Below are positions 21,391-32,691 of a stretch of 40,855 bases of DNA, piece after piece (the first letter of the stretch is position 1; each line of letters begins with the position of its first letter). The notes beneath the pieces are model-generated. The model was not told the origin of the DNA. It was given only the letters and a program-made list of their open reading frames with translations, and ran no database searches. The stretch is from NCBI GenBank assembly GCA_015680685.1, contig MNCI01034249.1, forward strand, positions 163,879 to 204,733. Direction: 5' to 3'. The translations under genes and the position numbers were made by a program. This stretch comes from Gnetum montanum (taxonomy: Eukaryota; Streptophyta; Gnetopsida; Gnetales; Gnetaceae).

Positions 21391-22342
21391 ATAATGTTGG
21401 GGGTCCAGGGGTATTTATAGCACTAGGGTTAGCACAAAATGTGGATTGGATGCCATGTGGTAGTGTGGTAGGTGGAACTATGAGAAAAATTCAAAAAAAT
21501 TTCTAATTTTGAAGGTGACTAGAAAATTTTCTAACTCTAGTTGCTATGCTTACTATGCTCTAGAGTGTAGGTATAATTTGGGACAAATGGGAAACACAGG
21601 AGAAATGCAAATTACTAATCTTACTTGCAGGAGGAGTGCTAAAGCTAAGGTGAAGGTTGATGCCAAGCTCTGGAGGCTTTTGGAGGCTATCAAAGGCTTC
21701 TCTATAGTGCTACATGGGCTATGCTTTGGAGCATAGCACAAAACTTAGTAAAATTTTGCAAAATTGGATGTCTAGTATTGGCTACACTTGCGATGCTCTA
21801 GAGCATATCAAGGATACTTAGAAAAACTTGCTACATTGGCTACACTTGGGAGCATAACACCAACACTTAGAAGAATTTACCAAGTTTTAACACTTAAAAA
21901 AAATTTGTAGTTGCAATGCTGAAGATCAAAATTGGTGGTGTTTTAATGGTCCCTCTTTGTTAACATTTGGAGGAGTGGCATGAGAGATGTCAATAAAGAA
22001 TTACAAAACACCACAATAGATGTGGCACTAACATCACTTGTCGGTACCAAATCAGATGTCATTTCACCATGTTCGAGAGTGCTGTGGATAAGGGTATGTT
22101 GGGACAAAGTGTGTAGGCAATGTGCTAGGGAGATGAAATGCAAGTAGAGGAAATAAAATGCAAGCTGTGTATCATGATGCAAGATGCAAAGTCAGCATGG
22201 TTAATGGTGGCCATGGCATAGATTGGCTTACGCTTAAAACATTAACCTCTTATCGAAGTGCTCATGAGAGTCAAAGTTGATCCAAGGTTGGGCTGATTGT
22301 GAAACTACAATGTTGTCAATTTGCCTGGGGATGTGTTTTTCC

Positions 22343-22445
22343 CTATTATCCTTTTCTTTTTCTTTTTCTCCTTTTCTATGTTTTTTTTTTCATTTTTTTA
22401 TTTTTTTTATTTTTAACTTTGTTTTAATTTTTTTTATTTTACTTT
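22343..22445. repeat. Pyrimidine-rich tract
   Basis: Almost only T and C, with long T runs. It yields a spurious Phe-rich open frame (22277-22492). It is absent at the matching place in the right arm, so it arose after the arms diverged or was lost there. Confidence 0.8.
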
Positions 22446-22990
22446 GCTGCAAAGTGAGCCTTTGTTGGGTTCAGCTTACTATTGAATTCTAGCTGCACGT
22501 TGGCCATTGAGTAGATGGGCTTTGTTTTGATGCGACCATATCACATCTATAGGATAGGTGTTTCATCCTAGGGATGAATTATGTTACATCTACTTGGGTC
22601 TTGACTTGCCAACAGAGGCTCCCCATGGGACAAGTTACACTACATCTGCCATGGGTTCTATGATTGACATGAAGAGAATGCCATGTGTGTTAGAGTGCAT
22701 ATGTAGTAGAGGGATGTGCAATCATGAGTATGTAGGAGATGAGAGGATATTGGGATGAAGGAGTGGATGTGCACTCTTAAGTGGATTAACTAGTCCAATC
22801 ATACATATCAAAGTGATGTGGTGACTTGCTACTATGATGAGATGCATCTTTGCATGATTGCCTCTAAGGCCTTTTCCTACAAACACAACTCCAAGAAGAT
22901 AAGAAAACCACACAACATGAAATGCAAGTGTAAATGCTAGATGTGAAGATGCTGCAAATGTGTCAAATGTTGTGCTAGTTGCAAGTACTC

Positions 22991-23639
22991 AGGAAGCTAG
23001 TGAAGGTGCTAGGATGATGGTTCTATGAGTACTCTAAAGGTTGCACCAATGGTAGGTGCTCCAATAGATCAACAACATACTAGTTTAAAGTCCTAGTAGA
23101 TCATGAACCTAGTTTAAGATCTTGGCATACCATGATGTGTTGGTTTATAGTCCTAGTAGACTACTAGGTGCCAATTTAACATCATAGTAGACAATGGATG
23201 TTGTGCTAGTCTAACATCATGATCCAAGGATGATCTATGCCAATTTATAGTCATAGCAAATTGTTGCGCAATTTTATTGTCATAGCGGACTATCTGTGCT
23301 AGTTTTTTGCATCATGATAGATGAGTGATTACCTTGCTTGTGTGAGGTACGATGCTGCATGTGTAGTCATGTTGTGTGCCTACAAGATCCTACAAAAATC
23401 AAGTAGAAAAACAACATCAAGTGGCACCTATCATAAACAGAGTTAAAATGCACAAATGAAATGAATGTAATGCAAAAAGCGATAATTTTAGGCCATTCTA
23501 GGCCATGGGCTGGTTTAAGGTCTTTTTAGGTTATGTGTTTTTGTAGTTTTATGTTTTCCTATTTTTATGAATTTTTGATGTTTTTTAAATGCAATGTGTA
23601 ANTCCAGTGTGGCTACTGGAGCTTTTACAACTCTCTTGC
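22991..23639. other. Central region of the inverted repeat
   Basis: About 650 bases that do not pair with each other. They hold the roughly 31-bp array at 23080-23326, then AT-rich DNA and one N at 23602. No coding motif. Confidence 0.6.
23080..23326 (+). repeat. Degenerate tandem array of about 31 bp, 8 units
   Basis: Units begin at about 23080, 23109, 23141, 23171, 23206, 23240, 23269 and 23299. Each has the plan c[tc]a[ga]ttta.a.tc.tag.aga followed by an atg-containing end. Spacing is 29-35 bases and the copies are strongly diverged. Confidence 0.7.
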
Positions 23640-26120
23640 TTTAACACCTACACTGGTTTTCCTACACTAGTGCTACAAGCTCTAAAATTGGTCCAACATT
23701 CATAGCACTTACAACACCCTTGCAACCAGTAGTTTGCTCTCATCTCATGTTGTGTGGTTGTTTTACTTGTTTTCTCTACATTGTATTTGTAGGATAGAGC
23801 CTCGAAGGTAGTCATATAGAGATGCATCCCATCGTAGTGACAAGATGTCACATTTCTTCAATGTGCATGATTAGGTTAGCTGAACTACCCAAGAGTGCAT
23901 ATCCCTATTATCCCAATTTAACCTGATCACATTTACTTATTTTACCTTGCATTCTCATTTTATCTTCTTTGTGTCAATCACAAAACCCATAATGGATGTA
24001 ATGTAACTTGTCCTATGGGAAACCTTTATGGACTAGTCAAAACCCAAGTAGATGTAATGCAGCTCATCTTGGGGAGGAAACACCTATCCTATAAATATGA
24101 CATGGTTGCACTAAAGCAAAGCCCATTAGGTGGCATGCAACCCACTTGATGAAAGGCATCCCACAACTACCATCTCACAATGTCCAAAACCCAAAGTAGG
24201 TTTTCTTTACAGCTAAAAGAAATGCAAAGTAATGGAAATGAGGCAAAAGAGGGCCCCAAGAAAAATTAGCAAAGCTACAACTTTGCAACCTGTCCAACCC
24301 TAAAACCACATCAACCTTCTTATAAGCACTCTAATAAGAGGTCGCAACTTTAGGGGCAAGCCATCCTAGTACCATCGGTGTTGACTCCCTCACAAGCACT
24401 TCAACAAGAGTTCATCGTTTGGTGATAAGCCATTCTAGTGTTGTGCCTTGTAGCTGCATACACAATTTGCATCTCGCACCCTTCCCACCCCTTAGTCCAT
24501 CTTCTTAACATGTCCTTTATCATCCTTTACCTTAAATATACCATTTTCCTTAGCACTCTTGAGCATGATGAAGCAACATCCAGTCAAGCATTGATAAGCA
24601 ATGATGGTGCTAGGCCTATTGTGATGTGTTACCTTCTTTCTTGACATCTCTCAAGCCACTCCTCCAGACATCAACTAATAGGGGCCAATGAAACACCATC
24701 AAATTTGAAACTCTTGGGTCTTAACTAAAAATTTGGCTAAGTGTCCAAATTTATTCTAAGTGTTGAGGCTATGCTCCCACTACTGGGACTATGCTCTAGA
24801 GCATAGCTAGCATAGTTAACACTAATAGTCTAGATTTACAAAACTTTTCTAAGTGTCAACGGTAGTTGAAAATTTTTCCAAGTGTCCTGACTATGCTCTC
24901 CTCCTTGTGCTACACTCTAAACCATAGCCAACATAGTTAGCCTTGGAATAACCAATTTGGGAAATTTTATCTAATTGGTAGGCTAGAGGTTGCTAATAAT
25001 ATATGAGATGGATGAAATAGTTTGGTAGATTTTCTAACTTCTGGTGCTACACTCCCTGCTATGCTCTAGGGTATAGCTAGTGTAGTTCATGTGCAAGCAT
25101 CAATTTTGGAAGATTTTTCTAAGTGTTTAGGCTATGCTCTCCCTACCAAGAGTATGCTCTAGAGTGTAGTCAGTGTAGCCAACACTAAACTTCACTTTTT
25201 TTGCCAAATTTGCTAGATCCCTCAGGCTACGCTCTAGAGCATAGCTAGTGTAGCCATGTAGAACTACCTCTAGAAGCTTCCAAAACTTAGAATTAGTCAA
25301 CAACTTAGCTCCAACATTCCTTTGGTAAGCAAGATCAGCAATTTGCATTTGATTTGCACCCACCATTTTCCAACAAATTGTACCTACACTTGACACCACT
25401 CAAAAAAGTGGCAACATAGTCCTAAAGTGTAGTCTCCAAAACTATACTATTTTGCAATATTTTCAAGTACTTTGTGGTCTATTCATCACTTCTACATGTA
25501 GGCTTGGTAGCATAGTCATAATCTGGTAGTTTCACAGGGTTCATTAAGGTGCACCTGTAGAACACCACTTACTTCAGTAGGAGCATAGCTAGGATCAACG
25601 TAGTTCCAACTAACCCTTTGCCACATGGCATCAAATCCATGATTCATGCTAATCCTAACCGTATAAATACTCCTATGCCTCATGTTTTAGGGGTTGGAAA
25701 TTTCATTTAGTGGTGGGCATTTTGACATTCCAATTGGCATTTTCAAATACTTGAATAGCAAAGCACCTGAGCACACTTAGCACCTTGGCAAACTTTAGGA
25801 CCCCGATGGACACTATTGGATACATATCAGCATACTACACATCACTGAAGCTTGAAGGACACTGTAGTAGCCAACTTGGTAGTCTTAGACTCCATAGTAG
25901 ACATTAGTTTTCATAGCCAAATACCTTGTTTGCCTATGACTATGACTACATTGCCTATTGTGCTTGTTTGCACACTACATACCTTCTCATCTTTTCTTTA
26001 CAATTGAATACACTCCTTCCTTATTTGGGGTGGTGTCATCTTCCCTTTAGCTTGCATTCTATGTACGTTTCACATTTCTTACATAGTTTTGGCATTTTAC
26101 TTGCATTTTTCATCATTCAT
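23640..26120 (-). repeat. Right arm of the inverted repeat
   Basis: Reverse complement of the left arm, longer by about 400 bases, chiefly because the palindrome-bearing units at 24760-25260 are present in more copies. Its outer end lies near gcatttttcatcattcatgc (26108-26127). No gene is called; the open frame 25127-25399 on the minus strand is made of the repeat units. Confidence 0.65.
24760..25260. repeat. Tandem units with an 18-bp palindrome
   Basis: Four to five units of about 90-150 bases start with a ctaagtgt word and contain CTATGCTCTAGAGCATAG or variants. The copy at 24789-24806 is a perfect 18-bp palindrome. Variants lie near 25065, 25150 and 25229, and in the left arm near 21555, 21720 and 21795. 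Confidence 0.65.
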
Positions 26121-26329
26121 GCATCTATTTGCACATTCACACCTTTGTGTTCATGCTTAAAACTATGACTATGCTCACCCTCGTAAGCACTGTAGACATC
26201 ACAAATACCATATAAATACCTTAAAACACATTTTGTCATAACACCTATAATTCCTAGTTTGATTAACAAGACCATTCTGGGCACCCTGCTTCCATTTTCT
26301 AGCAGGTGCTTGCATGGGATTAAGGTTAA
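26121..26329. other. Unassigned junction between inverted repeat and gag B
   Basis: No motif recognised. The minus-strand frame 26117-26377 has no similarity to the gag copies. Confidence 0.3.
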
Positions 26330-28055
26330 GATTGTGTAACCATAGACATTTCGGTGCCCCATTCCAGCCTCCAACATTTTTTATTGCTATAGTAGTGAGA
26401 TTAGAAAGTAGAAACATGATTGGAAGATTCATGTGGAAACAAGGGTTGCTAAACATAATACCCATATGGATTAGGTTGTCTATAAGGGTATTACTACCTT
26501 GGTGGTGCAAGCACCCATGACTATGGTTGTTGCCACTATTAATACTACTTATATGGTTGTGGTGGAGTTTCACTTGGATAATACTGTTGTGGCTAGTGGA
26601 ACTACCTAGAATTTCTATGAGGATAAGGCAATCTTCTAGGTGTTTACCTTTGTGCTAGTCGTGGATTCAAAATGTACATCCTAGAATCCTATAAGTGTGC
26701 ACTATGGAGCAAAATTCCTTAGGATGTTCATAATGGAAGATGTCACATCCACCATCATCATCTGATTCACTTCCCACAACTTCCTCTATTGTAGTAATCT
26801 TACCCTTACCTCTTTGATAGGCATGCTTAGCTTCCTTGTGCCTCCTTTGCTCATGATCACTACCTTGTTCTTTGGACTCTTCAGCAATTTTTAGAATAGC
26901 TTAAAATATACTATCTATGGAGTCCTCACTATCAGAAAATCAAACCTCCCTCTTGTGAATGGAAGGATCACAATTGTACTCTTCTTTACTTTCTCATTTT
27001 CTTAATTCACCTTTCTCTTTAGCTACCTACTTAATTAATCTTTGGATCTGATAGGTGCTTAACTTTGATAGTTTCCCTTGGGCATAGACACCAAGGGTTT
27101 TGCTCATTTTAGATCAAAGCTTATCTACAATGTGGTGAATTTGATCTAATTGAGAGTAACCATGGATAGGACATCTATGCATTAAGGAATAGTATCAGTT
27201 GATGGCAACATCCAAGGCTTCATGTGTTGCTTATTTCCATCCTTGTATCTACCTTCTCAAGTTGGACACTTGGGAGTACATTTGATAATTTTCACTAAAC
27301 AATTCAAGCATTGTACTCCATCATATAATATATTCTAGTTCTAAGAAATAGTACCAGTTATTTTCTTCTTTAATGAGTGTTCTTGGGAACAACTGAAGTA
27401 TTTTCCACTCATTTTCTATATTTTTCAAGGCACATGCATCTTGGAAAGCTTGGAGATGTTTCTACAAATCTAAGTTATATCTACCTTTGAATCTAGGGAT
27501 ATTGCTCATGTCTAGCCTCTTGATTTGACTATCTTTTACATGCCTTGTGGAAATTCTCACTACCATTACAATGTTTATCATTCTCTAGGTAATAAGCAAG
27601 GGCTCATTGAGGCCATGATTCTGGTGCCTATGATGCTCCCTGCTACCCCTTCGTTCATAGTGGTGGGTCTTTCTTAAATAATTGTGCCCCCACTCTTAAC
27701 ATGCTTTATGGTCCCTTTGATCATTTTGGTCTTGTTGGTCACCTCCATCACAATCACATGCCTTGCAATTGTAATTAGAGTTAGAAGAAGATGATGAAGG
27801 TGAAGAGGAAGTAGGAATAGCATCATCACAATGCCTACTACCCCCTCTTTGATGATCATGACCATGATAATGATCTTGTTTCTTATTTGCATCCCTCCCT
27901 TGACTCTCCTCCTTGGATCTGCCTTTGTCATTGGATTCTTTCTTACCAAAACCAAGATTGTGAATTGTGGACTATAGGTTCTAGTTTTGACCTTCTTCAA
28001 CAAAGTTAAAAAGAGGAATTTCATTGAATGGAAAACCCCCAAAGAAGGGTTCTCT
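26330..28055 (-). pseudogene. gag: gag of element B, fused to RNase H of C
   Basis: Read on the minus strand from 28055: a linker, a Ser-rich tract (about 27830-27780), a His/Arg region, the Retrotrans_gag core (SNIPRFKGRYNLD, QLFPRTLIKEENNWYYFLEL, TMLELFSENYQMYSQVSNLR, SKTLGVYAQGKLSKL), then SKEQGSDHEQRRHKEAKHAY, the zinc-knuckle relic CDIFHYEHPKEFC, and a Pro/Gln/Tyr-rich part with YGYYVQQPLFPHESSN. Similarity to the other gag copies fades near 26370. Its 5' end is not a gag start: at about 28055 it joins the middle of an RNase H frame. Many stops are present. Confidence 0.75.
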
Positions 28056-28310
28056 AGAGCATACACCACCATCATTAGTTATTTTTCCATGGTGGTGTAA
28101 TTTAGTTGTGCACCCACAATGCTTCAAATTACATAGTGGATGTAATATAGACATTTATTATTATCCAACTATGTAAGCACAGCTTCCAAGGCATAGTTAG
28201 ATGCATTTGTCATGATATGGAATGATCTGGATCAATCAGGTGCTCATAGAATTAGAGTCTCTATAATCTTTTGTTTGAGGCTTTAGAATGCATTTTTATA
28301 ATCCTTGGTC
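28056..28310 (-). pseudogene. Start of RNase H of element C
   Basis: Minus-strand frame with SFHIMTNASNYALEAVLT, NNKCLYYIHY, AQLNYTTMEK and VVYALEN. It parallels element A at 14690-14880 and stops inside the conserved block that reads KELLAVVFALEK in A. Downstream sequence is gag, not RNase H. A stop replaces the Trp of PDWS. Confidence 0.7.
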
Positions 28311-29480
28311 TAGATTAAAAGAGAATCTTTCTTTGTTAGGTTGATCAATGATTTCAAAATCTTAGAGAAATTCTTTATAAATTTCTTGTAGTAACTAGTG
28401 TATCCAAGGAATGATCAAGCATCTTTGATAGTTTCTAGTTGATAAGTGATTCCTTGGATGATCCTTATCTTTTTGGGATCTACCTCAATCCCTTCCTATG
28501 AAATTTGGTGCTCTAATACAATGCCCTCTTGGACCATGAGATGGCTCTTTTACCAATTGAGTTGCAAATTTATTTCCATGCATCTTTTTAGTACTTTCTC
28601 AAGGTGGTCCAAAGCTTGCTTGAATATAGAACCATAACTAGAGAACTCATCCATAAATACTTCCACTCCACTACCTATTTTCTATTGAAAGATACTTAAG
28701 ACTAAACATTGGAAAGTGGTAGGAGCATTGCATAGATCAAAAGGCATCTTGCAATATGCAAAGGTCCTCTAGGCACTTGTGATTGTTTTTTTGGGCTAAT
28801 CTTATGGTAAAATCTAGATTTTGTTATAGGCACTATAACTATCTAGAAAACAATAATAGCAATGCCCAAATACGGTGTCCAACACCTAATCAATGAATGG
28901 CAATGGAAAATTATCTTTGAATGTTGCCATGTCTAATAGCCTGAAGTTAATACAAACCTACCATTGGCCACCTCTCTTTGTCACTATCACAAGTGGGCTA
29001 ACCCAATCATTATCTACAATAGGATAAATGAACCCTTCCTTTAGAAGTTGCTCAATCTCCTGCTTGACAATTTGCTTCAATTTTTGGTTCAATTGTCATT
29101 GTGGTTACCTCCTTGGCTACATGGATGGATCAGTGTAAATGTGATGTTGGCATATCCATGGATCAATTCTAGTAAGTTCAAGATATGACCAAAAAAAGGC
29201 TATTGGCCATTTTTTGACCACTTTTAAAAATTTGGCTTTCTGCTCAAGAGCATGTTTGGCATTGAGTATGACTAGCTTTCCATTTTTTAAGAATGCATAT
29301 TCTAGGCTGGCAAGTAGAGTTTTCAACTCTAGGGGCTCTTTTTTAGAATTCTAATGGATCTCCAACTCTCTGCAATTGATATCATCATTTTCACCATTAG
29401 AGAGTTGGTGATGAACTTGCTCTAGTTCATCCATGCCTGTGACATAAGTGCATGTAGGTTCCATGCACATTGTATTACTA
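28311..29480 (-). pseudogene. Reverse transcriptase of element C
   Basis: The minus-strand frame reads LKTLLASLEYAFLKNGKLVI, LTRIDPWICQHHIYTD, LKQIVKQEIEQLLKEGFIYP, VDNDWVSPLVIVTK, VCINFRLLDMATFKDNFPLP, motif A FLDSYSAYNKI, then KMPFDLCNAPTTFQCLVLSI and the catalytic block VFMDEFSSYG, in which the second Asp has become Glu. The thumb reads LGYTSYYKKFIKNFSKIL. Several stops occur but long blocks stay in register. The changed catalytic block and stops make it inactive. Confidence 0.82.
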
Positions 29481-29689
29481 TTAGAATTAGGGGTTAGCCA
29501 TTGGGTACCCTCTTATTTTGTGGCTACTGCATACAAACACCTTTGAATATCTACCTCTTATGCATACTACTTACATGTGGAAATAGATGCTCATTTCATA
29601 GACTAAATTTTTTGCATTCAATTTCACCCTGTATCACTGTATAAGATGCATGGAACTCACCTCTTTTCAATATTTCCAAATGCATTTTC

Positions 29690-30140
29690 CTTTTATATCT
29701 ACAAGGAAAGATCTCTTATGTCCATTCTTGCATCAATAGTACTTAACCATGCCCTTTCCATAATGATTGGAAAGTCCCCCTTGTAGTTTTCAACCTTGAT
29801 TACTAGGAAATAGGTAGGATAAGGTGATCCAAAAATAGTGGTCATGATGTCTTCAATCAATTTCAATGAAACAATGTTGAACTGGTCTATCAATTCCAAT
29901 ATTATGTTACTCTTCTTAAGAGGTGATAGGTTCTAGGTAGTATACATCTCATAAGATATCAAGTTCACATGAGAACCAAAATGATGAAGAGCTTTACATG
30001 ATTCATTCATAGAAATCTGTAAATAGATAAGGAGACTCCCAAGATCAACTATTTTCCTGGAAAGGTTGCTAGCCCATATCCAATTAGATACAGCATGGGT
30101 AAGCATAACAGTATGGATTTTAGATAGCATTTGGTTTGAA
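29690..30140 (-). pseudogene. Aspartic protease domain of element C
   Basis: Minus-strand frame: HAVSNWIWASNLSRKIVDL, SCKALHHFGSHVNLISYEMY, where the active-site D-[ST]-G is replaced by H-F-G, then IILELIDQFNIVSLKLIEDI and FPIIMERAWLSTIDAR. A stop near 29933 splits it into two open blocks (30196-29933 and 29899-29699). It corresponds to 12811-13230 in A. Confidence 0.78.
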
Positions 30141-32544
30141 GGGGACCTGATGGAATGGTTTGTAGAGGATGAAGTAGGAGTAGGGTGATCAGCCACCTAA
30201 GTTTGTGAGGGCTTAGTAGGGCTATTTGGTTGGAAGAATGGTCTTTTATGAGCATGACATTCTAAACCCCTCATTTGATGAATTGGTTCTAGTTTGATGG
30301 CCCTAGTAGTATTGCATTGTTGCGACTGGGTTGGAAGTTCACCTTACATGGATTGAGTAGGCAGTAGCTATGTTGAGGGTGGAGGAACAGGTGCAAAAAT
30401 AGGAGGAGAATAAGGATAAAAGGTGGCATCCCTCCTAGAATATGTAGAATAATTTTTATAGTATTCAGGAGGGTGGTAGTGATGTTGGAAAGGAGAAATG
30501 TAATTGGAAGAGTCACGTGGAGATAGGGGTTGCTAAACATAATACCCATATGGATTTGGTTGCTTGTTAGGGTACTGCTACCTTGCTGGTGGCATCCCCC
30601 ATGATTGTGGTTGGTGCCACTACTGATATTGCTCATACAGTTGGGGTAAAGTTCCACTTGGATAATATTGTTGTTGTTGATGAAATTGCTTGGGATTACC
30701 ATGAGGATAAGACAACATTTTTCCTAGTCATGGAATTAGAGCATACATCCTAGATTATTATAAGTATGACAGAATGGAGAAACATCCCGTAGGATGTTCG
30801 TATTGACAAATGTTACATCCACTGTCATCATCTAAGTTAATTTCTACAACTTCATCTACTGCAGCAATCTTGCCCTTACTGCTTTTGTAGGTACATTTAA
30901 CTTCTTTTTGTCTCTTGTAGTTATGATCAATATTCTATTCTCGTGAGTCTTTGGTGATTTTTAGAGTAACTTGGAAATTTTCATCCAATGAAACCCACAT
31001 TTTATCCACCTTAGCTAAAATTTCAGACATATATTTTTGGATAACCAAGGTCTTTTTGTTTACCACCTCGTCAAGTGGTGATTCCTCCTCATTGTCATAA
31101 AATCAAACCTTCCTCTTTCTGATGGAAGGATCCCTATTGTATTCCTCTACACTTTCACATTTTCTCAACTCCTTCTTTTGCTAACTACTCCATTGGCCTT
31201 TGAATCTAATGGACGTAGAGTTCTGATAGTCTCCCTTGGGCATAGACCCCAAGAGTTCTTCTCTTTTCTAATCTAAGTCCATCTATGATATGGCGAAGTT
31301 GTTCCTACTGAGAATAACCATGGCCAAATCATTGGTGTATGAGAGAATAGTATCTACCCATGGCTGCATCCAAGGGTTCATGATTTCCTTGCTTCCATCC
31401 TTGGATCTTCCTTCTCAGATTAGACACTCTAGAGTACATCTAATACTTATCGTTAAATAGCTCAAGCATTGTACTCCATCGATGGATAGATTTTGGCTCA
31501 AAGGACTGGTACTAGCTTTCTTCTTCCTTGATGAGTGTCCTGGGAAATAGCTTTAGTCTCTGCTGATCATTTTTGCTGTTTTGTAAGATAGAGGCATCAT
31601 GAAAAGCTTAAATATGTGTTTGTGGATTAGAGTTATATTCCCCCTCAAATCTAGAAATATTGTTCATATCAAGTCATTTGATTCGACTATCTTTCACATG
31701 CCTAGTTAGAATTTTTACATCCTCTACAATATTTAACATGCTTTGAGTTTCTAGTAAAGGATCATCATCATCATTATTTTGTTATCACTAATGATGTCCT
31801 CTATTATCCCATCATTCATTATGGGCATGGTGATCATTATTATTGTCCTAGTGTTTACCTCCAACATGATTGTTCCTTCTATGAAATTTGTCAAAAATAG
31901 AAGAGGAACAAAAAGATGTAGATGAAGAGGGCAAAGAGGAAGGAGGACTACCACCACCATGGTATCTACCAAATTCCCTTTAGTGTTTATGGCCACATTT
32001 GTTAGTTTTTGTATCATCTTGATGCTTATCTAAGCCCTTGCCTTGACTACCATATTTACGAGAACTTGGATTGTTGATAGTGGACAATAGATTTAGGGCC
32101 ACACCCCAATCAACAGTAACAAGGGGTGGAGAATTTTCATGTTGAGAGCCCCTAGAGGGAGGGGCCTCATTGTTGTCTTGGTTAAGTAAGAACAAAGGAT
32201 TGGTGAACTATTTCCCCTTCACAAACTCATGGTGCTTTTCCTCGTGTTGATCTCCTATGTTGTGTTTTAGTGGGACAATAGTCCCAATAGTCATAATCAT
32301 GCACAATGTACTCCTCTTGAGGATCTTGGATGTCCAACTTCTTAAGAGTTTGAAGTAGCATCACGAACATAAATTGATCAGGGGGCATTACAATGTTTCC
32401 TTTCATATCACACCACCATAGCTATTCATCTTGATGTAGGATGAAGATGATGTCAGGCACATACTCATCTAGATGAGTATATAGCACCTTGCATTCTTGA
32501 GGCATTGATGGTTTAGTATCATCATGCTTGTGAGAAGAAGACAT
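30141..32544 (-). pseudogene. gag: gag of element C
   Basis: The ATG at 32544-32542 opens MSSSHKHDD, followed by the N-terminal block VLYTHLDEYVPDIIFILHQD. A frame change leads to NNEAPPSRGSQHENSPP and a Ser-rich tract (PPSSLPSSSTSF). The Retrotrans_gag core is at about 31730-31200 (NNISRFEGEYNSN, LKLFPRTLIKEEESWYQSFE, TMLELFNDKY, RRTLGVYAQGRLSEL). The best-preserved zinc knuckle of the window, GCNICQYEHPTGC, lies near 30830-30790, followed by a Pro/Gln/Tyr-rich linker. Start choice rests on the matching MSSS start in D. Confidence 0.78.
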
Positions 32545-32671
32545 TTTGCAATACAAATAAAATATCAGTGTGCTTATGTGATTATATTATTTGTAAAAAT
32601 GATTTTGACCTTAGGGTTTGTAAAAAGATGTTAATGATAATCCTAGATAGCACATGTTTCAAAAAAAAAGA

Positions 32672-32691
32672 GTCCCTAATAACAATGCCAA
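32672..32691 (-). other. Primer-binding site, tRNA-Asp type (element C)
   Basis: On the minus strand TTGGCATTGTTATTAGGGAC follows the LTR end. It is the same site as in D and A with several transitions. Confidence 0.7.

Larger units (their letters stand above)
20913..22990 (+). repeat. Left arm of the inverted repeat
   Basis: It starts near gaaaaatgtaataaaatgc, directly after the Tat RNase H fragment. It contains a 17-bp array (21289-21390), palindrome-bearing units (21540-21900) and a pyrimidine-rich run (about 22343-22445) not matched in the right arm. Open frames inside (21509-21736, 22558-22758) have relatives in the right arm only as broken frames, so they are not called as genes. Confidence 0.65.
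20913..26120. repeat. 5.2-kb imperfect inverted repeat (foldback-like unit)
   Basis: The left arm (about 20913-22990) and right arm (about 23640-26120) are diverged reverse complements, colinear through at least ten matching blocks. Examples: 21980 aggagtggcatgagagatgt versus the complement of 24641-24668; 22548-22620 (ataggataggtgtttc, acatctacttgggt) versus 24020-24080; 22835 gatgagatgcatct versus the complement near 23822. The arms are broken by indels. No transposase is recognised and I cannot fix terminal target-site duplications. It may be a non-autonomous DNA element with very long inverted termini, or two opposed copies of one repeat. Confidence 0.7.

Noticed and set aside
22277-22492. 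Open frame with a Phe-rich hydrophobic middle, like a membrane peptide
   Set aside because: It is produced by the pyrimidine-rich tract and is not present in the matching right arm.
23080-23326. CRISPR-like array of about 31-bp units
   Set aside because: The units are diverged and directly adjacent with no constant repeat and variable spacer pattern, and the context is a plant genome.
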